Assembly (NCBI RefSeq): GCF_014640295.1
Contig: NZ_BMGR01000017.1
Span: forward strand, 56,880 to 120,879
Direction: 5' to 3'
DNA: 64,000 nt
Source: Paenibacillus abyssi
GTDB taxonomy: Bacteria; Bacillota; Bacilli; Paenibacillales; Paenibacillaceae
The notes beneath the pieces were generated by a model. The model saw only the letters and a program-made list of their open reading frames with translations, was not told where the DNA came from and did not search any database. Shown here in pieces: positions 34,306 to 43,244 of this stretch (position 1 is the stretch's first letter; each line of letters starts with the position of its first letter). A program made the position numbers and the translations under genes.

Positions 34306-35566
34306 AAAAAATCCTTTTAGTTATTTTAATCTGTGGATCGATTCGACCCACAGCTTTAAGTGTTACTTCATTATTTTTTGCAAGTCCATTATTGGAATTA
34401 AACTCGATATAAAAACCTAATATTAGCCAGTACATGAAATAGCTAGTACCTGGACCAAACGGAGCATACGGTTCTGCAAAGGACATTACAAATCCAGCTA
34501 TAGTTACTGATAATAATAAAACATTTGATTTAATACTTCTGTAATAATACTTATACAAAGTTATTAGTAGAATAAGAAATAGAATAAAATATGTTAATCC
34601 TCCATAAATCAAAAGTCTGAGCCAAATGTTATGCAACCCAACTGGGGAGGAAGGATCTTCTGAAATAACTTGACTTTGATAAAAGCCACCGAATATAGGA
34701 TTTTCAATAAAAATATTTAGACTGCTTTGCAAACTTGATATCCTACCACTTGTTAAATTATCTATAAAACTATCTTTGCCTGAATACTGGATATAATCTA
34801 GTCTAAAAGCATCACCTACTATTTGATTTACTTTCTCTGAGTTATAAGCAAAAAGAACTATTAATAAAGCTACGAAGAAAAACAGTTGTGAGATTCCGTA
34901 TGACGTTTTTAACTTGCTTTTTATTAAAACAAAAATTAATAATAATGCTGCAAGAAAAAGGGCGATTAAATTTGTTCTTGACTGAATAATTACGAGATTG
35001 ATGGTACACATCAAAAATAAAATTAAGTAAATGCTATTTTTTGATATATATATATACCTATACAATAAATATATCGCGGACATTAATAATAAAGGAGAAA
35101 ACTGATTTTTTCTTACGAAGAAATATACCCCAATATTTTCAATAGCTACAGCATAATTCCCATTATATGATTGGAGAATAATGATAAAAGACGTTGTAAT
35201 ATTTATAATACAAAAAACCAATAACAAACTGATCTTTTTATTCTTTGCTAAATTCATAGAATTGATAATAAAAAATAGTAATATTCCTATTATGTAAGAT
35301 CTAATATCGCCGAAGTTAACATCCGGAAGAAATATTTTTACTGTTAGAAGATAACTTAACATTACTAATAAGATCATCATTATAAATCTGTGTTTAAAGA
35401 TGTTTTCGATGAAAGATTTATAATTTATTGCTAGTAAGAGAGCCATTGAACAGTAAAGTACTGGAGATAATATGCTATTAATTTCAAACAAAGGAATATA
35501 AGAAAAACTGATAATTGAGCCTAACACCAATATGATAACGTAGTTTACTTTCTCTCCAATAACCAT
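34292..35566 (-). CDS. wzy: O-antigen/EPS polymerase Wzy
   Basis: A 424-residue protein with about 11-12 membrane helices and a large external loop near residues 240-290 that includes ENPIFGGFYQSQVIS and SPVGLHNIWLRLLIYGG, the Wzy_C/O-antigen ligase-like HN motif. It polymerises flipped repeat units. Wzy sequences are poorly conserved, so the call rests on topology, this motif and the position beside wzx. Confidence 0.85.
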   Translation of the reverse strand: MVIGEKVNYVIILVLGSIISFSYIPLFEINSILSPVLYCSMALLLAINYKSFIENIFKHRFIMMILLVMLSYLLTVKIFLPDVNFGDIRSYIIGILLFFIINSMNLAKNKKISLLLVFCIINITTSFIIILQSYNGNYAVAIENIGVYFFVRKNQFSPLLLMSAIYLLYRYIYISKNSIYLILFLMCTINLVIIQSRTNLIALFLAALLLIFVLIKSKLKTSYGISQLFFFVALLIVLFAYNSEKVNQIVGDAFRLDYIQYSGKDSFIDNLTSGRISSLQSSLNIFIENPIFGGFYQSQVISEDPSSPVGLHNIWLRLLIYGGLTYFILFLILLITLYKYYYRSIKSNVLLLSVTIAGFVMSFAEPYAPFGPGTSYFMYWLILGFYIEFNSNNGLAKNNEVTLKAVGRIDPQIKITKRIFYEQN

Positions 35567-35638
35567 AAGAAACCCCTTTATAATTTAATTCTATACATCA
35601 GGGTTAGACTGAATTTTTGATTAGTATAGAAAATTATT

Positions 35639-35702
35639 CACTAGCGCTGTAAAGTCCCTGAATCTTTTTCTAAGATAGAATAGAAACCGTCCAACGCTAG
35701 TG
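35639..35702 (-). other. Dyad between gmd and wzy
   Basis: An 8-bp perfect inverted repeat (CACTAGCG 35639-35646, CGCTAGTG 35695-35702) encloses 48 nt. No good U-run follows. It lies at the boundary between moderate-GC gmd and AT-rich wzy and may be an RNA processing site or recombination scar. Confidence 0.45.
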
Positions 35703-35714
35703 CTTTGTTTCCGA

Positions 35715-36710
<996 letters not shown>

Positions 36711-36734
36711 CTATTATTTCCTCCAATGTAACCT

Positions 36735-37673
36735 TTATTGTTTGATTAAGTATTCTTTCTGAAAAGACGAGTAAACAGACCGGAGTCCTTCTTCAAGAGA
36801 AATAGATGCTTGCCATCCCAAGCTATTTATTTTTGATACATCAACTAATTTTCTAGGTGTTCCATCTGGAATCGTAGAATTAAATATAACTTTACCATCA
36901 TATCCAACAATTGACTGAATTAATTCGGCTAATTCTTTAATTGATATATCATTACCAACACCAACATTTACAATTTCATTATCTTCATAAGACTCCATTA
37001 AGAACAGACATGCTTCCGCTAAATCATTGGAGTGGAGGAATTCCCGTTTAGGTGTCCCAGTACCCCATATTTCAACTGAAGGAGAATTGTTTTCTTTTGC
37101 TTCATGGAACTTCCTGATCAGTGCTGGCAGTACATGAGATGTTTTCAGATCAAAATTGTCATTAGGACCGTACATATTAGTAGGCATTACCGATATAAAT
37201 TTCGTTCCGTATTGACGGTTATAAGATTGGCACATGTTAATGCCGGCAATCTTAGCAATTGCATACGGTTCATTCGTTGGTTCTAACTCTCCAGTCAGAA
37301 GATATTCTTCTTTGAGAGGCTGCGGTGCGAACTTAGGATAAATACAAGTAGATCCAAGGAATAATAATTTCTCAACATTCGTTTGATACGCTGCATCAAT
37401 CACATTCGTCTGAATAAGAAGATTATCTCTAATAAAGTCGGCCGGATAATCATTGTTTGCGGCAATTCCACCAACTTTGGCCGCAGCTAAAAATACATAA
37501 TCAATGCTTTGGTCCTTAAAGAATGCAAGAACATCTTCCCTGTTCCTAAGATCAAGCTCTGAACTGGTGCGAACTACCAAGTTATTGAATCCCTTTTCTT
37601 GCAGTGCCCTTAAAATTGCTGAACCAACTAAGCCTTTATGTCCTGCAACATAGACTTTTGAATTTTTGTCCAT
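36735..37673 (-). CDS. fcl: GDP-L-fucose synthase
   Basis: A 312-residue epimerase/reductase that finishes GDP-L-fucose. [20 protein letters not shown] binds [22 protein letters not shown] and the catalytic [18 protein letters not shown] (Y-x3-K) are diagnostic, followed by [13 protein letters not shown]. With manC and gmd it completes the fucose branch of the locus. Confidence 0.95.
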   Translation of the reverse strand: MDKNSKVYVAGHKGLVGSAILRALQEKGFNNLVVRTSSELDLRNREDVLAFFKDQSIDYVFLAAAKVGGIAANNDYPADFIRDNLLIQTNVIDAAYQTNVEKLLFLGSTCIYPKFAPQPLKEEYLLTGELEPTNEPYAIAKIAGINMCQSYNRQYGTKFISVMPTNMYGPNDNFDLKTSHVLPALIRKFHEAKENNSPSVEIWGTGTPKREFLHSNDLAEACLFLMESYEDNEIVNVGVGNDISIKELAELIQSIVGYDGKVIFNSTIPDGTPRKLVDVSKINSLGWQASISLEEGLRSVYSSFQKEYLIKQ

Positions 37674-37695
37674 ATATTCAACTCCTATCGCTTAA

Positions 37696-38391
37696 CTAGA
37701 ATGCATCTTTAGAACCAGCAAGAACTTTTATTGTTTTGAAAATTATCTTGGTATCGAATAGGAGCCCCCGCTGCTCAATATATTTTAGATCCAATTCAAC
37801 CATTTCCCTAAAGCTCAACTCATTCCGACCGCTAACCTGCCACAATCCTGTACACCCTGGCGTAACGGTTAATCTAAGCTTGTCGTAACTGCTGTACTCG
37901 TCGACTTCCCTTGGTAAAGGAGGTCTTGGGCCTACAAGCGACATATCACCACGGATTACATTCCAAAGCTGCGGTAATTCATCTATACTCGTCTTTCTAA
38001 TAAACTTACCTACCTTTGTAATTCTCGGGTCTTCCTTCATCTTAAACATGGCACCGCTAATTTCATTTTTATCTAAAAGCTTTTCTAGCAGTTCCTCCGC
38101 ATTTGAAACCATTGAGCGGAATTTATACATTTTAAATACTCTTTCATTCTTACCTACCCGTGTTTGATAAAAGAATACCGGTCCTTTAGGATCTTCAAGC
38201 TTTATTAATAAGGCGACTAGTAAAAACACAGGAAGTAGTAAAACCATACCAATGAATGCACCGGTTATATCCAGGGTCCGTTTAGCCATTAGATATAGTC
38301 GCATGGATTTCTTTCTTTCAAGATCATAGCTTGTATATATTAGAGCTCCGTCTAATACAGCTTTACCTTTTCCTTGGGGAGTTGGGGGCAC
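37696..38391 (-). CDS. Undecaprenyl-phosphate sugar-phosphate transferase (initiating enzyme)
   Basis: A 231-residue bacterial sugar transferase of the WcaJ/PssY type. One hydrophobic segment (GAFIGMVLLLPVFLLVALLIK) precedes the catalytic domain: YKFRSMVSNAEE, TKVGKFIRKTSIDELPQLWN, GDMSLVGPRPPL and PGCTGLWQVSGRNELSF. It starts each repeat unit on undecaprenyl phosphate, probably with glucose-1-P or galactose-1-P. I prefer the GTG at 38391, with GAGGTG 6 nt upstream, over the GTG at 38400. Confidence 0.92.
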   Translation of the reverse strand: MPPTPQGKGKAVLDGALIYTSYDLERKKSMRLYLMAKRTLDITGAFIGMVLLLPVFLLVALLIKLEDPKGPVFFYQTRVGKNERVFKMYKFRSMVSNAEELLEKLLDKNEISGAMFKMKEDPRITKVGKFIRKTSIDELPQLWNVIRGDMSLVGPRPPLPREVDEYSSYDKLRLTVTPGCTGLWQVSGRNELSFREMVELDLKYIEQRGLLFDTKIIFKTIKVLAGSKDAF

Positions 38392-38401
38392 CGAATTCAC
38401 C

Positions 38402-39289
38402 TCATATCATCTTATTTAAATGTTCTCGTTCAAGAATCTCTTCTAATGCACTCAGTAAAGGAGTCCTGAGTTCATTATTTTGAAGTGCAAAATCTATTGT
38501 AGTCGTGATAAATCCGAGCTTTTCCCCAACATCATAACGAGTCCCGGCAAAATCATAAGCATATACGCCCTGTGTTTCATTCAAGCATTGAATCGCATCT
38601 GTCAGTTGAATTTCTCCGCCTGCGCCCTTCTCCTGTCTTTCCAGGAATTCAAAAATCTCCGGTGTTAATATGTAACGGCCCATAATGGCTAAGTTAGACG
38701 GCGCCATGCCGAGCTTCGGTTTCTCAACAAATCGATTCACTCGATACAACTTGTCTTTTGAATCTACCGGATCTACAATTCCATACCGTTCCGTTTGTTC
38801 ATAAGATACCGTCTGCACACCAATGACTGATCGCTCTGTCAATTCATATTGATTAATCAGCTGTTTCGTGCAAGGTACCTCTGCAACGACGATATCGTCA
38901 CCAAGCAATACTGCAAACGGCTCATCACCGATGAAATTACGCGCACACCATACTGCATGACCCAGACCTTTTGCGTCCTTTTGCCTTATGTAATGAATAT
39001 CTACGTTGGAGGACTTTTGCACTTGTTCCAGCAGCTCGAATTTCCCTTTTTCCATCAAGTTTTGCTCTAGCTCAAAGGCATTATCAAAATGATCTTCGAT
39101 CGCCCGTTTCCCTTTTCCGGTCACGATAATGATGTCCTCTATACCTGATGCAATAGCTTCTTCCACGATGTATTGGATAGTGGGTTTGTCAACGATCGGA
39201 AGCATTTCCTTGGGCATTGCTTTGGTCGCTGGCAAAAACCGTGTGCCGAGTCCTGCTGCCGGAATGATAGCTTTTCTTACTTTTTTCAT
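38402..39289 (-). CDS. galU: UTP-glucose-1-phosphate uridylyltransferase
   Basis: A 295-residue GalU/Gta[22 protein letters not shown], the Lys-bearing [12 protein letters not shown], and [10 protein letters not shown] are all present. It makes UDP-glucose, feeding Ugd and the glycosyltransferases. The ATG at 39289 is preceded by AGGGTGA; the longer frame runs into the terminator hairpin upstream, showing that its transcription depends on read-through or an undetected promoter. Confidence 0.95.
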   Translation of the reverse strand: MKKVRKAIIPAAGLGTRFLPATKAMPKEMLPIVDKPTIQYIVEEAIASGIEDIIIVTGKGKRAIEDHFDNAFELEQNLMEKGKFELLEQVQKSSNVDIHYIRQKDAKGLGHAVWCARNFIGDEPFAVLLGDDIVVAEVPCTKQLINQYELTERSVIGVQTVSYEQTERYGIVDPVDSKDKLYRVNRFVEKPKLGMAPSNLAIMGRYILTPEIFEFLERQEKGAGGEIQLTDAIQCLNETQGVYAYDFAGTRYDVGEKLGFITTTIDFALQNNELRTPLLSALEEILEREHLNKMI

Positions 39290-39320
39290 CCAAATCACCC
39301 TATCCTCTATTCTTTTTATA

Positions 39321-39361
39321 AAAACACGAGTTATGCCGCTTACCATTAAGCGGCATAACTC
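39321..39361 (-). terminator. Intrinsic terminator inside the exopolysaccharide operon
   Basis: A perfect 15-bp stem with a 4-nt loop (39328-39342 with 39347-39361) is followed on the minus strand by GTGTTTTTA. It lies between the BY-kinase gene and galU, so all biosynthetic genes are downstream of a strong terminator and need antitermination or a separate promoter. Confidence 0.88.
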
Positions 39362-39501
39362 ACACTTTTATGAATGGGCATCTAACCCTTCCTCACATCA
39401 CACCCTTGACAATCATGTCTAAGGTCGATTGACCCACAGTGTGACCGAGTGCCTACAGTGATAAAGGTACAGTAGACATTACCTATAGGGATATGCTTCC
39501 C
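39362..39501 (-). ncRNA. Candidate structured leader/antitermination RNA (EAR-like position)
   Basis: These 140 nt between the BY-kinase and the terminator contain no ORF but several pairings on the minus strand: GGTC-AATC-GACC, GACA-TGAT-TGTC, and repeated CACTGT/ACTGT blocks. In B. subtilis the eps operon has the EAR (epsC) antitermination RNA at just this place, after epsB. Similarity is in position and apparent structure; I cannot confirm the consensus by eye. Confidence 0.4.
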
Positions 39502-40191
39502 TTATTCCTTGGCTCCATAATAATAGTAGTAATAGGCTTCGCCGTCTTTGCGATTCATATTATTCAGCACCACACCAAGAATCCGTGCATTGACATGCTC
39601 CAGGTTAGCCTTTGCTTTCTTGATCAACTCTTTCTTCACCTTGCCTGCCAGTACGACCATCACTACACCATCACAAAGCGCACTTACAATGAGACCGTCC
39701 GTTACAGCCAGGACAGGCGGTGTATCAAACAAGATCACATCGAAATGCTCTTTTAGTTCATTCAGCAGCTCACTCATCTTATTCGAAGCAAGCATCTCGG
39801 ATGGGTTAGGAGGAATCGGACCCGATGTAATGATGTACAGATGTTCAACATTCGTCTCTTTCATTACTTCCTGCAGGCTGTATTGATTAGACAATATACT
39901 CGTCAGGCCGACCCGGTTACTCTGGGAGAAGACATGATGCAGGGACGGCTTACGCAGATCTGCGTCAATTATTAACACTCGCTTCCCTTCCTGCGCATAA
40001 GCAACGGCCAGATTGCTGATCGTCGTTGTCTTGCCTTCGCCTGTCTGTGCAGAAGCAACCATCATCACCTGCATCTGTGTATCTACCGATGAAAATTGAA
40101 TATTGGTTCGAAGCGTACGGTATGCTTCAGAGATCGGAGACTTTGGATTTATGAATGTAATCAAGTTATTTTCACTGGTTGATCGTTGCAT
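39502..40191 (-). CDS. ywqD: CpsD/YwqD-type tyrosine kinase (BY-kinase)
   Basis: A 229-residue P-loop kinase: SAQTGEGKTTTISNLAVAYA (Walker A), RVLIIDADLRKPSLH (Walker A') and DVILFDTPPVL (Walker B). The C-terminus ends in a six-Tyr cluster, the autophosphorylation site. It works with its membrane activator, encoded by the gene overlapping upstream, to control polymer length and export. ATG at 40191 is favoured, with AGGTGA upstream. Confidence 0.94.
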   Translation of the reverse strand: MQRSTSENNLITFINPKSPISEAYRTLRTNIQFSSVDTQMQVMMVASAQTGEGKTTTISNLAVAYAQEGKRVLIIDADLRKPSLHHVFSQSNRVGLTSILSNQYSLQEVMKETNVEHLYIITSGPIPPNPSEMLASNKMSELLNELKEHFDVILFDTPPVLAVTDGLIVSALCDGVVMVVLAGKVKKELIKKAKANLEHVNARILGVVLNNMNRKDGEAYYYYYYGAKE

Positions 40192-40915
40192 ATTTGCTCT
40201 CACCTACCTTTTTCTGAGATACCGTTTCTTTATGTTTTGGCGTCAAATCTTCCTTGTTCATCTTCGTTACGAGTGCCAGCATTGGTATGCCCAGTGCTTC
40301 TTCCAGCTCAGCCTCGGATTTGATCGTATCGTCCAGGTAATCCAGCAGAAATACTAGACCTAACGCCATCATCAATGCCACAACAAAGCCGATTAGGATA
40401 TTCATAATTGGGCTGATATTGATCGGATTAGCGGTATCATTCACATTCGCCTCATTCAAAATCGTAACGTTGTCGATTTTCATAATCGTAGGAATTTGTT
40501 CCTTGAATACATTGGATACCGCGTTCACGATATTCGCTGCCTTTTCATAGGATGCATCTGTATAGGAAAGATTCATAACCTGTGAATTATTCGCAGAGCT
40601 TACCGTTATATTGCTGGCCAACTGCTCCCTGGTTAACTCAAATTCAGGATGCTGCTCGATCACTTTATCCATAATAGCTGCGGATTGGATGATCTCTTTG
40701 TAGGAGTTAATCAGCATCACATTAGTCTGTACGGCGCCAACCGTCAGCTCATTATTTTGTACCGTTTGATTCACGATTAACTTCGCATTCGCCTCATAGA
40801 TTGGGGTCGTAAAGTAGAAGCTTTTAACCGCAGTTCCCAGGCATGCTATAAGGACAATGGCGGCGATCAGCCATAGCTTCTTTTGAATGATTTTCATATA
40901 CTGTTTCAGTTCCAA
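40172..40915 (-). CDS. Wzz/YveK-type chain-length regulator and kinase activator
   Basis: A 247-residue protein with two membrane helices, one near residues 15-35 (LWLIAAIVLIACLGTAVKSF) and one near 170-190 (ISPIMNILIGFVVALMMALG), bracketing an external helical domain. A short cytoplasmic tail activates the BY-kinase in Gram-positives. The start is TTG at 40915 after GGAGGA. It overlaps ywqD by 20 nt. Confidence 0.92.
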   Translation of the reverse strand: MELKQYMKIIQKKLWLIAAIVLIACLGTAVKSFYFTTPIYEANAKLIVNQTVQNNELTVGAVQTNVMLINSYKEIIQSAAIMDKVIEQHPEFELTREQLASNITVSSANNSQVMNLSYTDASYEKAANIVNAVSNVFKEQIPTIMKIDNVTILNEANVNDTANPINISPIMNILIGFVVALMMALGLVFLLDYLDDTIKSEAELEEALGIPMLALVTKMNKEDLTPKHKETVSQKKVGESKYATINQ

Positions 40916-40949
40916 TGTCAGTTCCTCCAATAATGTGTTAATAGTATGT

Positions 40950-41711
40950 TTACCACCAGAAGAGCGCTCTTCGCTTCACCAGTTCCGGCTCCTCAACCAG
41001 GATGACTTCGTCTCTTAGCACTCTGCTGGCGTTATTATCGTAGTAGTCCGCATATTGGGGACCCAATAAACGATGAACGGCCTTGTAGGCTTCCTTCAGC
41101 GCGAAGGATCTGCGGTAGGGGTTATGCGCATCGGAAGCGATGAAATGAATCAGCCTGCTCTTACAGAAATGCAGGGATGTCTTCTGGGCTTGCTTGCCGA
41201 ACAGGCCGATCAGGGAATGGGCTGTTAATTGACAAAGAACGCCACGTCCGATCAACTCGGCCAGCTTCTCCGGATGGGCAGCCAATTCGACGTTACGCTC
41301 CGGATGGGCAATGATCGGTGTCATGCCGTCAACTAGAATCTCATGTAATACCTCATCAAGGATCTCCGGGATCTGATGATCAGGCAGTTCTAACAGTATG
41401 TACCGGCTGTCGTTCAGCGAGCCGATGCGGCCTTGATACAGCTCTTCGGCGAATCTGTGGTGCACGCGTATCTCCTGGCCGGCCTTCACTTGCAGTTGAA
41501 TATGGTGTTTCTTAATCTCGTGATTGAGCTTTTCTACCATCTCGTTAACGGTAGTCATCGGTGTATCATATCTTCCATTCAGATGATGCGGTGTTGCGAT
41601 AACAGATCGGATGCCTTGATCGGCCGCAATCCTGGCCATTTCCAGCGCCTCTTCCATCGATTCAGCCCCGTCATCCAAGCCGGGAAGGATATGGGTATGA
41701 ATATCAATCAT
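40950..41711 (-). CDS. ywqE: CpsB/YwqE-type tyrosine phosphatase (PHP domain)
   Basis: A 253-residue metal-dependent phosphatase that opposes the BY-kinase. MIDIHTHILPGLDDGAES supplies the first metal ligands, ATPHHLNGRYDTP and PIIAHPERN further ligands, and HFIASDAHNPYRR the last. ATG at 41711 is preferred over a GTG nine bases earlier because of AGTAGGTG spacing. It lies between pilZ and the chain-length gene. Confidence 0.94.
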   Translation of the reverse strand: MIDIHTHILPGLDDGAESMEEALEMARIAADQGIRSVIATPHHLNGRYDTPMTTVNEMVEKLNHEIKKHHIQLQVKAGQEIRVHHRFAEELYQGRIGSLNDSRYILLELPDHQIPEILDEVLHEILVDGMTPIIAHPERNVELAAHPEKLAELIGRGVLCQLTAHSLIGLFGKQAQKTSLHFCKSRLIHFIASDAHNPYRRSFALKEAYKAVHRLLGPQYADYYDNNASRVLRDEVILVEEPELVKRRALFWW

Positions 41712-41732
41712 CTCGAACACCTACTGGAAAGG

Positions 41733-42161
41733 TTAATGAAATGCACTCATCGTTCTATAGAGCTTATGAATTTTGGATTGTGTCGGACTTTGCTGGAGAA
41801 GCAAATGATTGAGGGCGTAGAGTAGGCTGCATCTGGAACTTGGGGTCTTCGTCATCATCATGCCATAACAATACAAGTTGTCTTCCCTCATCCTCCATCT
41901 CACCTGGCCGGATAATTCAAGCTTGAGATGCGGAATGTCGAGCTCGAGCTGCAGCATGTAGCGGCTGTTCACCGGAAAATCCAGAATGGTCAGAAAGCTC
42001 AATCCATTGGGGCTTAGATCCTTGATCAGCACTCGGCATGGCTTGGTCTTGACCGGTTCATTTCTAATTGCGATAATTCTGAGGTCGGCCATTAATCCGT
42101 GTGTCATTTGAAGTCGAACATGCTGTCGTTTATCACCTTTCAAGCACATCCTCTTGTTCAT
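41733..42161 (-). CDS. PilZ-domain protein (putative c-di-GMP receptor)
   Basis: A 142-residue protein with the PilZ pattern: an Arg-rich entry KRQHVRL (R-x3-R-like), then IKDLSPNGLSFLTILDFPVNS, matching (D/N)-x-S-x-x-G, and VRWRMREDNLYCYGMMM in the barrel. As first gene of the exopolysaccharide operon it could couple synthesis to c-di-GMP. The first Arg motif is slightly degenerate. Starts at 42161, 42149 or a TTG at 42143 are possible; none has an ideal ribosome binding site. Confidence 0.78.
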   Translation of the reverse strand: MNKRMCLKGDKRQHVRLQMTHGLMADLRIIAIRNEPVKTKPCRVLIKDLSPNGLSFLTILDFPVNSRYMLQLELDIPHLKLELSGQVRWRMREDNLYCYGMMMTKTPSSRCSLLYALNHLLLQQSPTQSKIHKLYRTMSAFH

Positions 42162-42236
42162 CCTTCACGTCCATTCACGGGTTTCCGACAAGTTTGAATA
42201 ATTGATCTTCTTTCTGGAAATACTTATAATAACTTT

Positions 42237-42296
42237 GATACAATTTGTATCTTTATTACAATAGTTACTTTACGATACAGAACGTAACATTGTCAA
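42237..42296 (-). promoter_or_regulatory. Exopolysaccharide operon promoter with two dyad operators (site D)
   Basis: On the minus strand TTGACA (42291-42296), an 18-bp spacer and TAAAGT (42267-42272) form the promoter. A perfect dyad, GATACAATTTGTATC with one central base, occupies 42237-42251 just after the start site. A weaker copy (GATACAGAACGTAAC, 42274-42288) fills the spacer. A partial third match sits between them near 42255-42269, giving 18-19 bp periodicity. Confidence 0.8.
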
Positions 42297-42401
42297 TAGT
42301 TTTTTCATATAACTTTTCATGATTGCGACGTTTTGTTGCAACGAATGCAATTGCCGCTTTTACGTATTAATATGAGTTTATATGGGGTTAGGGGGGAATT
42401 T

Positions 42402-42776
42402 ATGGACATAGGAAGCCACATCGCCGAACTGAGGGAAGAACGTGGTTGGACGCAAGAGCATTTAGCCTCATTATTAGGTATTTCAAGAGCTGCTTTATCT
42501 CATTATGAGAAAAACCGAAGAGAACCTGATTATGATACGCTGACGAAATTTGCGGATTTGTTTAAGGTTTCTATAGATTACCTGGTAGGACGGACAAATC
42601 GCCCCACGGTTACGCTCGATGATCCCGTTAGAGAATTTGTCGATCAATTGGAGCTATCCGATGCAGAGATTCTGGAGAAGTTCAGCTTAACCATTGATGG
42701 GCAGAAGCTAACGCCGGAAGAAGCACGCAGGTTTATTGCTTTCGTGAGAGCGGAGAGGAATATTGAAACCAAGTAG
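42402..42776 (+). CDS. XRE-family transcriptional regulator (proposed exopolysaccharide repressor)
   Basis: A 124-residue protein. Residues 5-62 are a five-helix HTH close to phage-type Xre repressors (HIAELREERGWTQEHLASLL, then GISRAALSHYEKNRREPDY with the recognition helix around 27-37). Residues of about 75-120 form a helical C-terminal segment (REFVDQLEL, LTPEEARRFIAF), probably for dimerisation. The ATG at 42402 follows GGGGGGA. It is divergent from the exopolysaccharide operon and adjoins operators D and E, so I propose it binds them; this is inference. A terminator follows. Confidence 0.88.
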   Translation: MDIGSHIAELREERGWTQEHLASLLGISRAALSHYEKNRREPDYDTLTKFADLFKVSIDYLVGRTNRPTVTLDDPVREFVDQLELSDAEILEKFSLTIDGQKLTPEEARRFIAFVRAERNIETK

Positions 42777-42787
42777 ATCAGAATAAC

Positions 42788-42812
42788 ACCCCCATTAACG
42801 GGGGTCGTTTTT
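42788..42812 (+). terminator. Rho-independent terminator after the XRE gene
   Basis: ACCCCC (42788-42793) and GGGGGT (42800-42805) form a 6-bp stem with a 6-nt loop, followed by CGTTTTT. It overlaps the stop codon of the convergent 50-residue ORF. Confidence 0.85.
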
Positions 42813-42947
42813 ACGAGATAACAAGGCAGACAAGTCTTGAGGCAATTTATCTTTTTCTATTCCTAGCTGCTCCATTAACGACCGGGCATCCAACACGACG
42901 GATGGCTTTGAATTCAATTCACTCTTGTTCTTGTCACTTGTGCACAT
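42795..42947 (-). CDS. Small 50-residue protein, candidate antirepressor
   Basis: The frame from ATG 42947 to TAA 42795 encodes an acidic/basic, natural-looking peptide with no signal or membrane segment. Its middle, VVLDARSLMEQLGI and KDKLPQDLSALL, resembles residues 77-94 of the convergent XRE protein (REFVDQLEL, AEILEKF) in spacing of Arg, Glu/Asp-Gln-Leu and hydrophobics. SinI antagonises SinR through such mimicry. Weak point: GAGAGG is 16 nt from the ATG; a TTG start at 42961 is 1 nt from it. The promoter region carries dyad site E. Confidence 0.55.
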   Translation of the reverse strand: MCTSDKNKSELNSKPSVVLDARSLMEQLGIEKDKLPQDLSALLSRKNDPR

Positions 42948-42985
42948 ATCGGACCAATTCAATCCTCTCTATCTTTCTTAGCATC

Positions 42986-43016
42986 ATTGTAACGAATTTT
43001 CGCTACAGATTGTGTC
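42986..43016 (-). promoter_or_regulatory. Dyad operator (site E) upstream of the 50-residue ORF
   Basis: GACACAATCTGTAGC on the minus strand (43002-43016) matches the shared dyad at most positions. A TACAAT (42986-42991) may be the -10; the hexamer 17 bp upstream of it (CACAAT) is a poor -35 and lies within the dyad. Confidence 0.5.
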
Positions 43017-43020
43017 ATTT

Positions 43021-43180
43021 GATAGGTGCAGTTCTTGGCTTGTTCATACCTTTTTTGTCGAAAGCAATCAAATCAGTTAAAGATTGGTTAAAAAGTATAC
43101 ATATACCCCCATAAATCGTTGTACAGCATTTTTTCGTTATGAGAGCGCATGCAACCATGAAGACAATATTCATGTAACGA
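43021..43180. other. Intergenic stretch with an unsupported short hydrophobic frame
   Basis: A plus-strand frame (43019-43114) would encode a 31-residue amphipathic peptide from a TTG with no ribosome binding site. Nothing else recognised before the gltB terminator. Confidence 0.35.
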
Positions 43181-43229
43181 AAAAGGCAGTGCCCACAGGT
43201 AGATGATCTGCCTGTGGGCACTGCCTTTT
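43181..43229 (-). terminator. Terminator after gltB
   Basis: A perfect 19-bp stem (43181-43199 with 43211-43229), loop of 11 nt, ends in CCTTTTTCG on the minus strand and CTTTTATTTAA on the plus strand, so it can act in both directions. Confidence 0.93.
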
Positions 43230-43244
43230 ATTTAACCTGTATGA

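Noticed and set aside
43019..43114. 31-residue amphipathic peptide frame (IGAVLGLFIPFLSKAIKSVKDW), reminiscent of a leaderless bacteriocin or type I toxin
   Set aside because: The only start is a TTG with no ribosome binding site, no immunity or antisense RNA is evident, and it overlaps the presumed control region of the 50-residue ORF.
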